A stretch of 6,189 bases of DNA from Planctomycetota bacterium (GTDB taxonomy: Bacteria > Planctomycetota > Phycisphaerae > WQYP01). Below the pieces are notes generated by a model. It saw nothing but the letters and a program-made list of their open reading frames with translations, did no database searches and was not told where the DNA came from. The translations under genes were made by a program, and so were the position numbers. The stretch lies in assembly GCA_021816165.1 (NCBI GenBank), contig JAKAYZ010000166.1, forward strand, positions 1 through 6,189. The letters run 5' to 3'. Positions within the stretch are counted from its first letter, which is position 1, and every line of letters starts with the position of its first letter. Below are positions 1-5,877 of this stretch, piece by piece.

Positions 1-1
1 C

Positions 2-514
2 CGATCTGGCATTACCGCCGACACCGGATGGTTTCATTTTGAGAGTACTTCAGCGGGCACATTGCAGGCGGCCAGTGCCTGCGTTGCCGCCGGCGCGCAG
101 CCGGATGAACTCTGGAACCGGCTGATGCAGCAGGACAGCGTAGCCAAATGGCGTTTGGCGGGGCGGGCGTTGCAGACCACGCTTTACCTGCTTGACGGAC
201 GGCTGGCGTTGATGCGCATCACGCAGGAGGATTTTGTCCAAAGTGAAGCCAGGAGTTGGGAAACTGAAGGCCTTATTAATTTGCCACTATCCATTGCCGC
301 TGTGGCCGCCAGCGTATGTCTGGCAGAGCAGCCCGACGGCATGCTGCGGGTGAGCCTGCGCAGTAAACACACCATAAACGTGGCGGAAATCGCGGCGGAA
401 TTTGGCGGCGGTGGGCACGCGCGGGCGGCGGGTTGCCGGATGACCATGTCGATGGAGGATGCGTGCCGCGCTTTGACGGCGGCATTTGAAAAGCGTTTTT
501 CCAAGCTGCAGTAG
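2..514 (+). CDS. DHH/DHHA1 family phosphoesterase, NrnA-like (oligoribonuclease / pAp phosphatase), 3' part only
   Basis: Incomplete at the left edge: the frame is open from base 2 and ends at TAG 512-514, giving 170 visible residues. Family members are usually about 320-340 residues, so roughly the C-terminal half is present. Visible residues 6-11 read ADTGWF, matching the conserved metal-site segment (DTG) at the end of the DHH domain. Residues 135-144 read GGGGHARAAG, the hallmark glycine-rich substrate-binding motif of the DHHA1 domain. Proteins of this type are cytoplasmic, Mn-dependent exonucleases that degrade very short RNAs (nanoRNA) and often dephosphorylate 3'-phosphoadenosine 5'-phosphate. 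The catalytic DHH motif itself lies outside the window, so the exact subtype (NrnA or another DHH exonuclease) cannot be decided. The tam-like gene begins 28 bases downstream on the same strand, so co-transcription is possible. Confidence 0.9.
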   Translation, partial: RSGITADTGWFHFESTSAGTLQAASACVAAGAQPDELWNRLMQQDSVAKWRLAGRALQTTLYLLDGRLALMRITQEDFVQSEARSWETEGLINLPLSIAAVAASVCLAEQPDGMLRVSLRSKHTINVAEIAAEFGGGGHARAAGCRMTMSMEDACRALTAAFEKRFSKLQ

Positions 515-527
515 GGTCGCTCAAATT

Positions 528-534
528 GGAAGGA
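528..534 (+). promoter_or_regulatory. Shine-Dalgarno of the tam gene
   Basis: GGAAGGA lies 8 bases before ATG 543. It favours that ATG over the in-frame ATG at 486, which lies inside the upstream gene and would add 19 residues unlike the family. Confidence 0.7.
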
Positions 535-542
535 TTGCTCCC

Positions 543-1313
543 ATGGCCTGGAACCCGGAACGATATCTGCAATTTAGCCGGGAACGCGAATTACCGTGCA
601 GCGATTTGATCAGCCGCCTGCGCTTTGAATCCTTCGAGAATATTACAGACCTGGGTTGCGGGCCGGGCAACAGCACGGCGCTGCTTCGAGCGGCCTTTCC
701 CAAGGCACAGATAACGGGGGTGGACGCATCGCCCGAGATGCTGGGTGCTGCGCGCCAACGCCTGGCATCCGCCACCTTCTTACAGGGTAATATTCAAAGC
801 TGGACGCCGGATAAAGCGGTGGATCTGATGTTTTCTAATGCTGCCTTGCAGTGGGTTGATAACCACAGCGTCCTTGTCCCACGCCTGTTTGCGACTGTGC
901 GGTCGGGGGGATATCTGGCGGTGCAGATGCCCTATCGCGATGAGCTATCTCCGATCAGTCGTGTGCTGCGGGCGGTGGAGAATCATGACCCATGGGCAGC
1001 GTATTTCCGAAAGCCTGTGCGAACATGGTCGGTTCATGAACCCGCTGCCTATTACAACTGGCTTTGTGGCGGGAGCCATCGGATCGACATCTGGCTTGCC
1101 GACTATTATCACCCGCTACCCGATGCCCGACATGTTATCGATTGGTACCGCGGCACAAGCCTGCAACCCTACATGGCGGCGCTGCCGTCGGAACAGCTAC
1201 GTGGGGAAGTGCTTCAGTTTTGTTACGATGCCATACGAGACATGTATCCACTTCAGATGGATGGAAAAATTATGTTCAGTATTCGACGCCTGTTTATTGT
1301 CGCGCAGCGCTAA
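543..1313 (+). CDS. tam: trans-aconitate 2-methyltransferase
   Basis: A 256-residue class I SAM-dependent methyltransferase, close to the 252 residues of E. coli Tam. It is cytoplasmic and transfers a methyl group from S-adenosylmethionine to trans-aconitate, which forms spontaneously from cis-aconitate and inhibits the citric-acid cycle. The start (MAWNPERYLQFS) matches the family's typical N-terminus (WNPxLYLxF). Motif I is DLGCGPGN at residues 36-43, followed by STALL as in E. coli. The acidic residue binding the ribose is D61 in GVDASPEML. Residues 97-104 (FSNAALQW) and VQMP near 127 are also family signatures. The C-terminal part keeps DIW..YYH, a conserved IDW, YPLQ..G and the terminal RLFIVAQR. 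It ends convergently with the glycosidase gene on the other strand, 49 bases away. The assignment rests on recalled family motifs; a related SAM methyltransferase with a different acid substrate is the only serious alternative. Confidence 0.9.
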   Translation: MAWNPERYLQFSRERELPCSDLISRLRFESFENITDLGCGPGNSTALLRAAFPKAQITGVDASPEMLGAARQRLASATFLQGNIQSWTPDKAVDLMFSNAALQWVDNHSVLVPRLFATVRSGGYLAVQMPYRDELSPISRVLRAVENHDPWAAYFRKPVRTWSVHEPAAYYNWLCGGSHRIDIWLADYYHPLPDARHVIDWYRGTSLQPYMAALPSEQLRGEVLQFCYDAIRDMYPLQMDGKIMFSIRRLFIVAQR

Positions 1314-1362
1314 GTGCTGCGTGCCGAGAGTCTGGGTCCACACGGCGACGGGCCTGATCGAA
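1314..1362. other. convergent intergenic gap
   Basis: Forty-nine bases between the stop codons of tam (+) and the glycosidase gene (-). I see no hairpin followed by a T-run on either strand, so no classical intrinsic terminator can be assigned within it. Confidence 0.6.
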
Positions 1363-3978
1363 TTATCCCCCGGCGGGATCAAAAAATATCCCGCTGATGA
1401 CAGCATTGGGGCCACGCGATGGGTTCAAAAGGATGCGAACGCCGCCATGCACCTGAAAAACCAGATATTCGCCCTGAGAAAATCGTGAAAACGCCTGAAC
1501 GGGTGCCAATATTCGCCTTGTGCGTAAACTTTCAACCGTAACCAACTGCTTTCGCCCCTGATGATCAAAGTCTACGGCGTATAGAGCCAGGCGATAGGTT
1601 CTGCGGCTTTTCAATTTAATGTTAATGATGGGGCTGCCATAAAAGACACCCGCGGGCCGCCGCCGCCGATTTGACGGGCCTGTCGCCAGCGCTCGCGGAT
1701 CATGGTCGTTGCTGTGCCATTGCATGGTGCGACCGGCAGTCAACACAACGGATTTAACATAATGCGGGAGGTGACTGGTATTGGTGGAATGCGGTCCGCT
1801 TCCCAGCAGCATGTATCCATCGTGGCCGTAGACGCCGCCCCAGTTGCCCCGGGTTATGCGATCTGTCCCCAGCACCTGCGCCGGATAGACAAATGGTTCG
1901 GGCAGAAATGGTGGGGTGTGGCCCGAGTAGGTGATTCCAAACCGATACGAGCCGGGTTGGACGTTTTTGAAATAAACGTAGTTTGTGGTCTGCTGCACAG
2001 CCCCAATCCCTGGAACGGGTTTGAAATGCCCACGTGTCCAGGCTGTTTTACCGTTGACGACGACATTAATAATTCTGCGGCCAACTTTAGGAATGCCTAT
2101 CCAGGCTGCAGTTCCAGGCGGGATGGTGTAGCGGCCAATCCCTTTCGGGCCGCGGCCGACGTTGATGTATTCCGATACAGTTCCGTGAGGTGTGGGTTCC
2201 GTCGCCCGAACCCACGTCAGCATGCGACCCAGGTGCGGGATGATGTCAACGGTCGCAAAGCCGGGTGTCGCCGGTCGGATACCGGCGACCCATCGGGTCA
2301 GCCACGCCGTACAACCAGCGCTCCACGGATGGCAAAGGCTGGTGTCGCCGGCGTCACATGTCGGTAGCGGCCCATTGTGCCCGATAACCCGATTCCAGCT
2401 TGGCCAGTAGCATTCAAAGAAGGTTGTGCCGCCGTATCGGATTTGTCCGCCCCAATCATCAAGCACGGTCTCGATGGCCTGATTCCAGAGATGCGCCCGC
2501 GCCATGGCCTCAACCACAAAATATTCATTAAATGGAGAGAACGATATGCGGTCAAGCCGATTGGAAAAATACAGACGCTCGACACGCGGCATTTGAGCGG
2601 CGGTCGGCACCCCGCCGTTGATTGCGTCGCTGGCGACAAAAACATCCGCGTGCCGGATCCAGCGGTGCTTCTCAACGCTCGCCTGAAATTTATCAGCCAT
2701 ACGGCGGAATTTCTTCGCCAGCGACAGCCGACCCGCCGCGCCAAGTGCCCCCGCATAACGCCGACAGGTCTCGATGAGCAGCATCCGGCAGGCGCGGGAT
2801 GCCGCGGCTGTCGGCCGAAAGCCGCCGAGCCGATCATCCCAGCCGTAAAACCTCACAGGCGGATTATCAAATTCAGCCGCAGCTTTCATGAGCAGCCTGT
2901 TTGCCACAGGCTCATAAGTTTTTAGTTCAGCCAAATTGCCGGTGAAGCGGTAATAATCAACGAGGCTTAAAATCCAGTAGAGATAATAGCTGGCAATACC
3001 ATTGCCATGACCCGCAGTGCGGTCCAGATTTTCCTTGACAAAATTGAAGTTTCCAAAGGCCGCCATGGAAGCCGCTTGTGCGACGTGGGCATCGCCGACC
3101 CAGGAGTACCGGTCGCCACGGTACATCAGGATGGCCCCGAAGTAATTTCGTTCGAGGTTTAACTTCACGGTGTATGCACCGGTGTACCAGATGCGCGTCA
3201 ACATCCGGTTACTGCATGCAAAGCTGCCCCGGTAATTAACCGGTTTAATCTGACAAATCAGCCGCACATTGGTGATGTGCCAAGGTTTGCCGGCAAACGA
3301 GTGAATATAAATCCACCCAAATCGCACTCCCTCGTAAAAAAGGGGATTAAGTTTAAGGCGATAGGTGTTGCCAATGTGCTGCGGTACGGCAATACAATGT
3401 TCCCGCGCCGGTGCATCGAACTCACTTATACCCATGTCCACCCGACCATGGAAGTCGGGGCTTTCAAATTCCAGCCACGCCGCACTTTCAACGCCAAAAT
3501 CAAACCGGATACTGCCTGTGCCCCGCACCGTGATATTGCAATGTCGGCCCAGCGACGTTTGCAGACCCCGGAAAGACTTTGGCGTCGGCGTCTCTACCCT
3601 CACTGGTCGCAACATGTAGTATTGGAGAGCCCGATCGGGCCCGGTGCGACGCCAACGGTAACGCACCAGAGGATCGGGCGACAGTGGTACCGGCGGCCCG
3701 GAAAATGCGCCCCCATGTAAGGGCTGCAAGGGCTGCCCATTCCTGACTGCGTTTTTTCCCGTAACGATGCCCGGCTGCCACCCTTCGGCACCCAATGGCG
3801 ATGGGCCGGGAATCAGGTGAGGCTTTACAAAATACCGATCGGCCCAGCTAAGGGGGCAAAAAATCGTAAAAATCGCCGCTGCCAAAAAGACGCTCACCAA
3901 GCCCAAGCCGCGGTGGCTTGCCAAGCGTGTACGAAATTCGACCGCACGGATCGAAACGGAAAAATAATTCTGCCGCAT
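1363..3978 (-). CDS. secreted alpha-L-rhamnosidase-like glycoside hydrolase (GH78 type) with extra C-terminal module
   Basis: 871 residues. Expected to remove terminal alpha-L-rhamnose from glycans or glycosides outside the cytoplasm. Residues 1-46 form a long basic signal peptide (core about 25-41) with likely cleavage after SWA (A46). Residues ~47-245 are a beta-rich N-terminal domain. From ~252 (FACSNRMLTRIW) to ~580 lies the six-hairpin (alpha/alpha)6 catalytic domain. Its signatures are RGDRYSWVGDAH around 287-298, an aromatic helix with YYLYWILSLVDYYR, GTTFFECYW with E522 as the likely general base, CHPWSAG at ~549, and AGIRPATPGF. A GH78-type C-terminal beta domain follows (PTPHGTV, ~595-690), then a separate module at 711-871 ending NAVISGIFFDP. 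The usual acid-site pattern DxxxREr is altered: an Asp (D289) sits where Glu is typical. The start at 3978 is set by a strong Shine-Dalgarno; the in-frame ATG at 3996 has none. Other unsaturated or deoxy-sugar substrates remain possible. Confidence 0.85.
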   Translation of the reverse strand: MRQNYFSVSIRAVEFRTRLASHRGLGLVSVFLAAAIFTIFCPLSWADRYFVKPHLIPGPSPLGAEGWQPGIVTGKNAVRNGQPLQPLHGGAFSGPPVPLSPDPLVRYRWRRTGPDRALQYYMLRPVRVETPTPKSFRGLQTSLGRHCNITVRGTGSIRFDFGVESAAWLEFESPDFHGRVDMGISEFDAPAREHCIAVPQHIGNTYRLKLNPLFYEGVRFGWIYIHSFAGKPWHITNVRLICQIKPVNYRGSFACSNRMLTRIWYTGAYTVKLNLERNYFGAILMYRGDRYSWVGDAHVAQAASMAAFGNFNFVKENLDRTAGHGNGIASYYLYWILSLVDYYRFTGNLAELKTYEPVANRLLMKAAAEFDNPPVRFYGWDDRLGGFRPTAAASRACRMLLIETCRRYAGALGAAGRLSLAKKFRRMADKFQASVEKHRWIRHADVFVASDAINGGVPTAAQMPRVERLYFSNRLDRISFSPFNEYFVVEAMARAHLWNQAIETVLDDWGGQIRYGGTTFFECYWPSWNRVIGHNGPLPTCDAGDTSLCHPWSAGCTAWLTRWVAGIRPATPGFATVDIIPHLGRMLTWVRATEPTPHGTVSEYINVGRGPKGIGRYTIPPGTAAWIGIPKVGRRIINVVVNGKTAWTRGHFKPVPGIGAVQQTTNYVYFKNVQPGSYRFGITYSGHTPPFLPEPFVYPAQVLGTDRITRGNWGGVYGHDGYMLLGSGPHSTNTSHLPHYVKSVVLTAGRTMQWHSNDHDPRALATGPSNRRRRPAGVFYGSPIINIKLKSRRTYRLALYAVDFDHQGRKQLVTVESLRTRRILAPVQAFSRFSQGEYLVFQVHGGVRILLNPSRGPNAVISGIFFDPAGG
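1366..1848 (-). other. C-terminal accessory module of the GH78-type protein
   Basis: Residues 711-871 follow the GH78 C-terminal beta domain and start with GNWGGVYGHDGYMLLG. They continue with alternating strand-like stretches (MQWHSND, RTYRLALYAVDFD, GEYLVFQVHGGVRIL) and end in GPNAVISGIFFDP. The pattern suggests a beta-sandwich, perhaps carbohydrate-binding. I recall similar tails on secreted proteins of planctomycetes and relatives but cannot name a defined family. The function is unknown. Confidence 0.6.
1373..1394. repeat. perfect 7-bp inverted repeat with 8-base loop
   Basis: Arms GCGGGAT (1373-1379) and ATCCCGC (1388-1394) enclose an A-rich loop. It lies inside the last codons of the glycosidase gene and about 60 bases past the tam stop. 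No T-run follows the stem on either strand, so it is at best a weak hairpin that might protect or end the tam transcript; it may be chance. Confidence 0.3.
3841..3978 (-). other. signal peptide of the GH78-type protein
   Basis: Residues 1-46: an arginine-rich n-region of about 24 residues, a hydrophobic core (LGLVSVFLAAAIFTIF) and a PLSWA cleavage site before DR. The long n-region has no twin-arginine pair, so Sec export is more likely than Tat. Confidence 0.7.
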
Positions 3979-3985
3979 TCGACCG

Positions 3986-3993
3986 CCTCCTTT
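3986..3993 (-). promoter_or_regulatory. Shine-Dalgarno of the GH78-type gene
   Basis: On the minus strand this reads AAAGGAGG, a near-perfect anti-16S complement, 7 bases before ATG 3978. It decides the start against the ATG at 3996, which would place the ribosome binding site inside the coding region. Confidence 0.8.
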
Positions 3994-3996
3994 CAT

Positions 3997-4160
3997 GCTG
4001 GGAGCAATTCTACCGCTGAGTGGTCACCAAAAATATTTTTTACGAAAGCCTCAAACGTGCGCCGGTTCTCTTCCAACGCCAAGGTTCAGGTCAATTCTGC
4101 TGCCTGTGCCTTGGGCATAATTCGGCGCGGTCAACATGCGACTAACTATTATGATACATT
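3997..4160. promoter_or_regulatory. divergent intergenic control region
   Basis: This stretch separates the divergently read glycosidase genes and holds no convincing gene. An AT-rich patch lies at 4027-4045. For the minus strand, TAGAAT (4012-4007) is a fair -10 box about 28 bases upstream of the start, but its -35 at the right distance (TATTTT, 4035-4030) is poor. For the plus strand, TATGAT (4150-4155) is a possible -10 without a good -35. Promoters probably lie here because both genes must start nearby, but the boxes are weak and no operator is evident. Confidence 0.35.
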
Positions 4161-4218
4161 TTGCTTGGCGGATTTACCATCGGCAGGAGGCAGGTGGTTG
4201 GGGGCAGTGTGGTACATG

Positions 4219-4245
4219 CCTGCCGTGGCGCGGCACCACGGCAGG
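4219..4245. repeat. perfect 10-bp GC-rich hairpin in the leader of the + strand hydrolase
   Basis: CCTGCCGTGG (4219-4228) and CCACGGCAGG (4236-4245) flank a 7-base loop. No T-run follows on either strand, so it is not a classical terminator. It sits about 48 bases before the preferred TTG start of the downstream gene and could act as an mRNA leader structure, an operator palindrome or a dispersed repeat. A single copy is seen in this window. Confidence 0.6.
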
Positions 4246-4292
4246 AGAAATTGCACCAGGGCACGAGGGGCCAAGGCGGCTGGGGGCCGGAT

Positions 4293-5591
4293 TTGCGGTG
4301 TCTGCGAGCGATAATCGTCATTCCGCTGCTGACGGGCGTGCCGTCGGTTTTAATCCGCAACGTGGCTGCGCATCCGTTATTCAAGCGTGCTTTCCCATCT
4401 ACATGGTCAAAAACGCTAGTTTTTGCCGACCAGCTCAATGCGGTAAGCAGCTTGAATGCCGCACAGATTCACTTTGCCGCTACTCACTTTGTCGGCACCC
4501 AGAAAATACTCGTTTCGCTGATTAGAAAACTGCGTGCCATCAACCCGGGATTTCTGGTGTTGCATTACCATCTGGCGGTTTGGCAGTCTGGCAAGCATGT
4601 TCCTTACATCATTGACGGCTTGCACTGGGGCAATGATTACAACTACGTCACCAAACATGAACGCTGGTTCCTGCACACTTCCTGGGCCAGCCGTGATAAT
4701 CGAAAAGACCGCCTCAAGGCCTCTGATGGCAAATACCTTTTGAACATCACCAACCCCGCCTATTTTCGCTACCTGGTCCATTCACTGATCCGGCAGGCGC
4801 GGGCGGGACACGATGATGGCATCTTTCTGGACAGCTACAGCACGGATGCGGTCAGCTATTTCATGCACAACTATTCTCATTGGCGCTACCCCCGAATCGT
4901 GCAGGAGCACAAGCAACTCGGCGGGTTAACTTGGGTGCAGGCCTCGGACAATTTTATGCGCCGCCTGACGGCGCATCTCAATAAGGTTGGCATCTACTGC
5001 CTGCCCAATATGGGCGATCTTGTCACTGGATGGGATCACACGGATTATGCTCTTGCAAACGGGGGCATGCTGGAAGGTGCACCTGGTCAATGGTCAAAAT
5101 ATGGTCAGCGCCAATGGATAGCCTCTGCCAATAGGGCCCTTAAGTTGATCAATGCCAATAAGATCATCATTTTTGAAAGCTACCTTCAGCATGCTACCGA
5201 TTACCGCCAGCGAATGTATTGGCTCGGTACATATCTGCTGCTTCGGGGACGCTACACGTATATTACCTATTTCAAACGGAATCCGTTTGAATATTTTCCC
5301 GAATTTGAAATCAACATCGGTGCCCCTCGGGAGACCGCAAAATCAATCAATGATCTGCGCCATGGCGAGTTGTTTGTTCGCGACTTCACCGCCGGGCAGG
5401 TGGTGGTTAATTCGGCAGATCGAGAATCTTATTTTTATTCCATTCCCCCTGGGAGTCGCATGGCACGGGTTCGCGGCGGAGGGGCCATCGGTCAATCGGG
5501 AAAGATCACGGGTCAACTGCGGCTGATACCGGTGAGCGGTCGCGTGCGGCTGCCCCCGCGAACTGCATTGATCCTCGTTGATCACCATTAA
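4293..5591 (+). CDS. secreted putative glycoside hydrolase, TIM-barrel (GHL15-like)
   Basis: 432 residues from TTG 4293. The open frame extends upstream to 4161, but the 44 extra residues look non-coding (Gly/Arg-rich, spanning the hairpin). From 4293 the protein opens with RCLR, a hydrophobic core (AIIVIPLLTGVPSVLI) and a possible cleavage after NVAA (~26), so export is likely. A weak GGGGG lies 6 bases upstream. GTG 4194 and TTG 4251 are alternatives, each with a purine-rich site only about 3 bases away. The body reads as a beta/alpha barrel: FADQL (44-48), a strand FLVLHYHLAVW (~87-97), NDYNYVTKHERWF, LNITNPAYFRYLVHSLI, strand DGIFLDSYS (175-183), MLEGAPGQW (E261) and strand KIIIFESY (E295). 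The carboxylates D180, E261 and E295 are candidate catalytic residues. A small beta domain (~356-432) ends in LPPRTALILVD, typical of a barrel enzyme's C-terminus. The pattern recalls the hypothetical family GHL15; the substrate is unknown. Confidence 0.75.
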   Translation: MRCLRAIIVIPLLTGVPSVLIRNVAAHPLFKRAFPSTWSKTLVFADQLNAVSSLNAAQIHFAATHFVGTQKILVSLIRKLRAINPGFLVLHYHLAVWQSGKHVPYIIDGLHWGNDYNYVTKHERWFLHTSWASRDNRKDRLKASDGKYLLNITNPAYFRYLVHSLIRQARAGHDDGIFLDSYSTDAVSYFMHNYSHWRYPRIVQEHKQLGGLTWVQASDNFMRRLTAHLNKVGIYCLPNMGDLVTGWDHTDYALANGGMLEGAPGQWSKYGQRQWIASANRALKLINANKIIIFESYLQHATDYRQRMYWLGTYLLLRGRYTYITYFKRNPFEYFPEFEINIGAPRETAKSINDLRHGELFVRDFTAGQVVVNSADRESYFYSIPPGSRMARVRGGGAIGQSGKITGQLRLIPVSGRVRLPPRTALILVDHH

Positions 5592-5777
5592 CCGATTCTC
5601 TGGCCCGGCGATCTCGCATCCTGGCTGGTCAACGCGCCCGGCCGCCCCGCCGTTTGGCATATTCACGCGGCGGTTCTGGAAGCTGCATTTGTGGTATTTG
5701 TCGCAAAATGGAACCCTGATATGCGCAATTTGGGGTTGCCTCTGGCCACAAAAGATCGGATGATCGCGAAGCGTTAA
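5592..5777 (+). other. in-frame open stretch after the hydrolase stop, coding-like, no start codon
   Basis: Directly after TAA 5589-5591 the same frame is open for 61 codons to TAA 5775-5777. The translation begins PILWPGDLASWL and contains a hydrophobic stretch AAVLEAAFVVFVAKW followed by a basic tail. First codon positions are rich in G and the residue mix looks protein-like, yet the only standard in-frame starts are GTG 5691 and ATG 5721, near the end and without Shine-Dalgarno. It could be a gene remnant, a stop-codon readthrough extension or chance. I recognise no family. Confidence 0.3.
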
Positions 5778-5862
5778 GTCGGATTGCTGGTGTTACCACT
5801 TCCATGAGAGGATGGCATTGCGGAAAGACCCATTCGTTCAATCGTCCGCCAACACGCATACA
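5778..5862. other. intergenic stretch upstream of the lipoprotein gene
   Basis: No gene or convincing -35/-10 pair is seen. The promoter of the lipoprotein gene may lie here, or the gene may be read through from the hydrolase upstream. Confidence 0.4.
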
Positions 5863-5870
5863 GGTGGGGA
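5863..5870 (+). promoter_or_regulatory. Shine-Dalgarno of the Tat lipoprotein gene
   Basis: GGTGGGGA lies 7 bases before ATG 5878. It supports that start over the in-frame ATG at 5899, which would remove the twin-arginine motif. Confidence 0.65.
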
Positions 5871-5877
5871 CATCGGC

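Noticed and set aside
838..1488. 216-codon open frame on the + strand overlapping tam
   Set aside because: It overlaps tam in another frame, gives a Cys/Arg-rich product without family features and runs into the opposite glycosidase gene; tam is clearly the real gene.
1702..2367. 221-codon open frame on the + strand opposite the glycosidase gene
   Set aside because: It is antisense to well-conserved GH78 catalytic sequence and its composition follows from codon bias of the true strand; no ribosome site or motif supports it.
2298..2837. 179-codon open frame on the - strand in another frame of the glycosidase gene
   Set aside because: It lies wholly within the GH78 catalytic domain in a shifted frame. 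The main frame is unbroken, so it is not evidence of a frameshift.
2377..2925. 182-codon open frame on the + strand opposite the glycosidase gene
   Set aside because: Same reason: an antisense shadow of conserved coding sequence with no recognisable domain.
4136..4525. 129-codon ATG-started frame overlapping the start of the barrel hydrolase
   Set aside because: It runs out of frame into the conserved hydrolase sequence and its product shows no motif or signal peptide.
5645..5675. CCGCCG / CGGCGG inverted repeat as a terminator for the hydrolase
   Set aside because: Only 6 bp with a long loop and no T-run after it; common by chance in GC-rich sequence.
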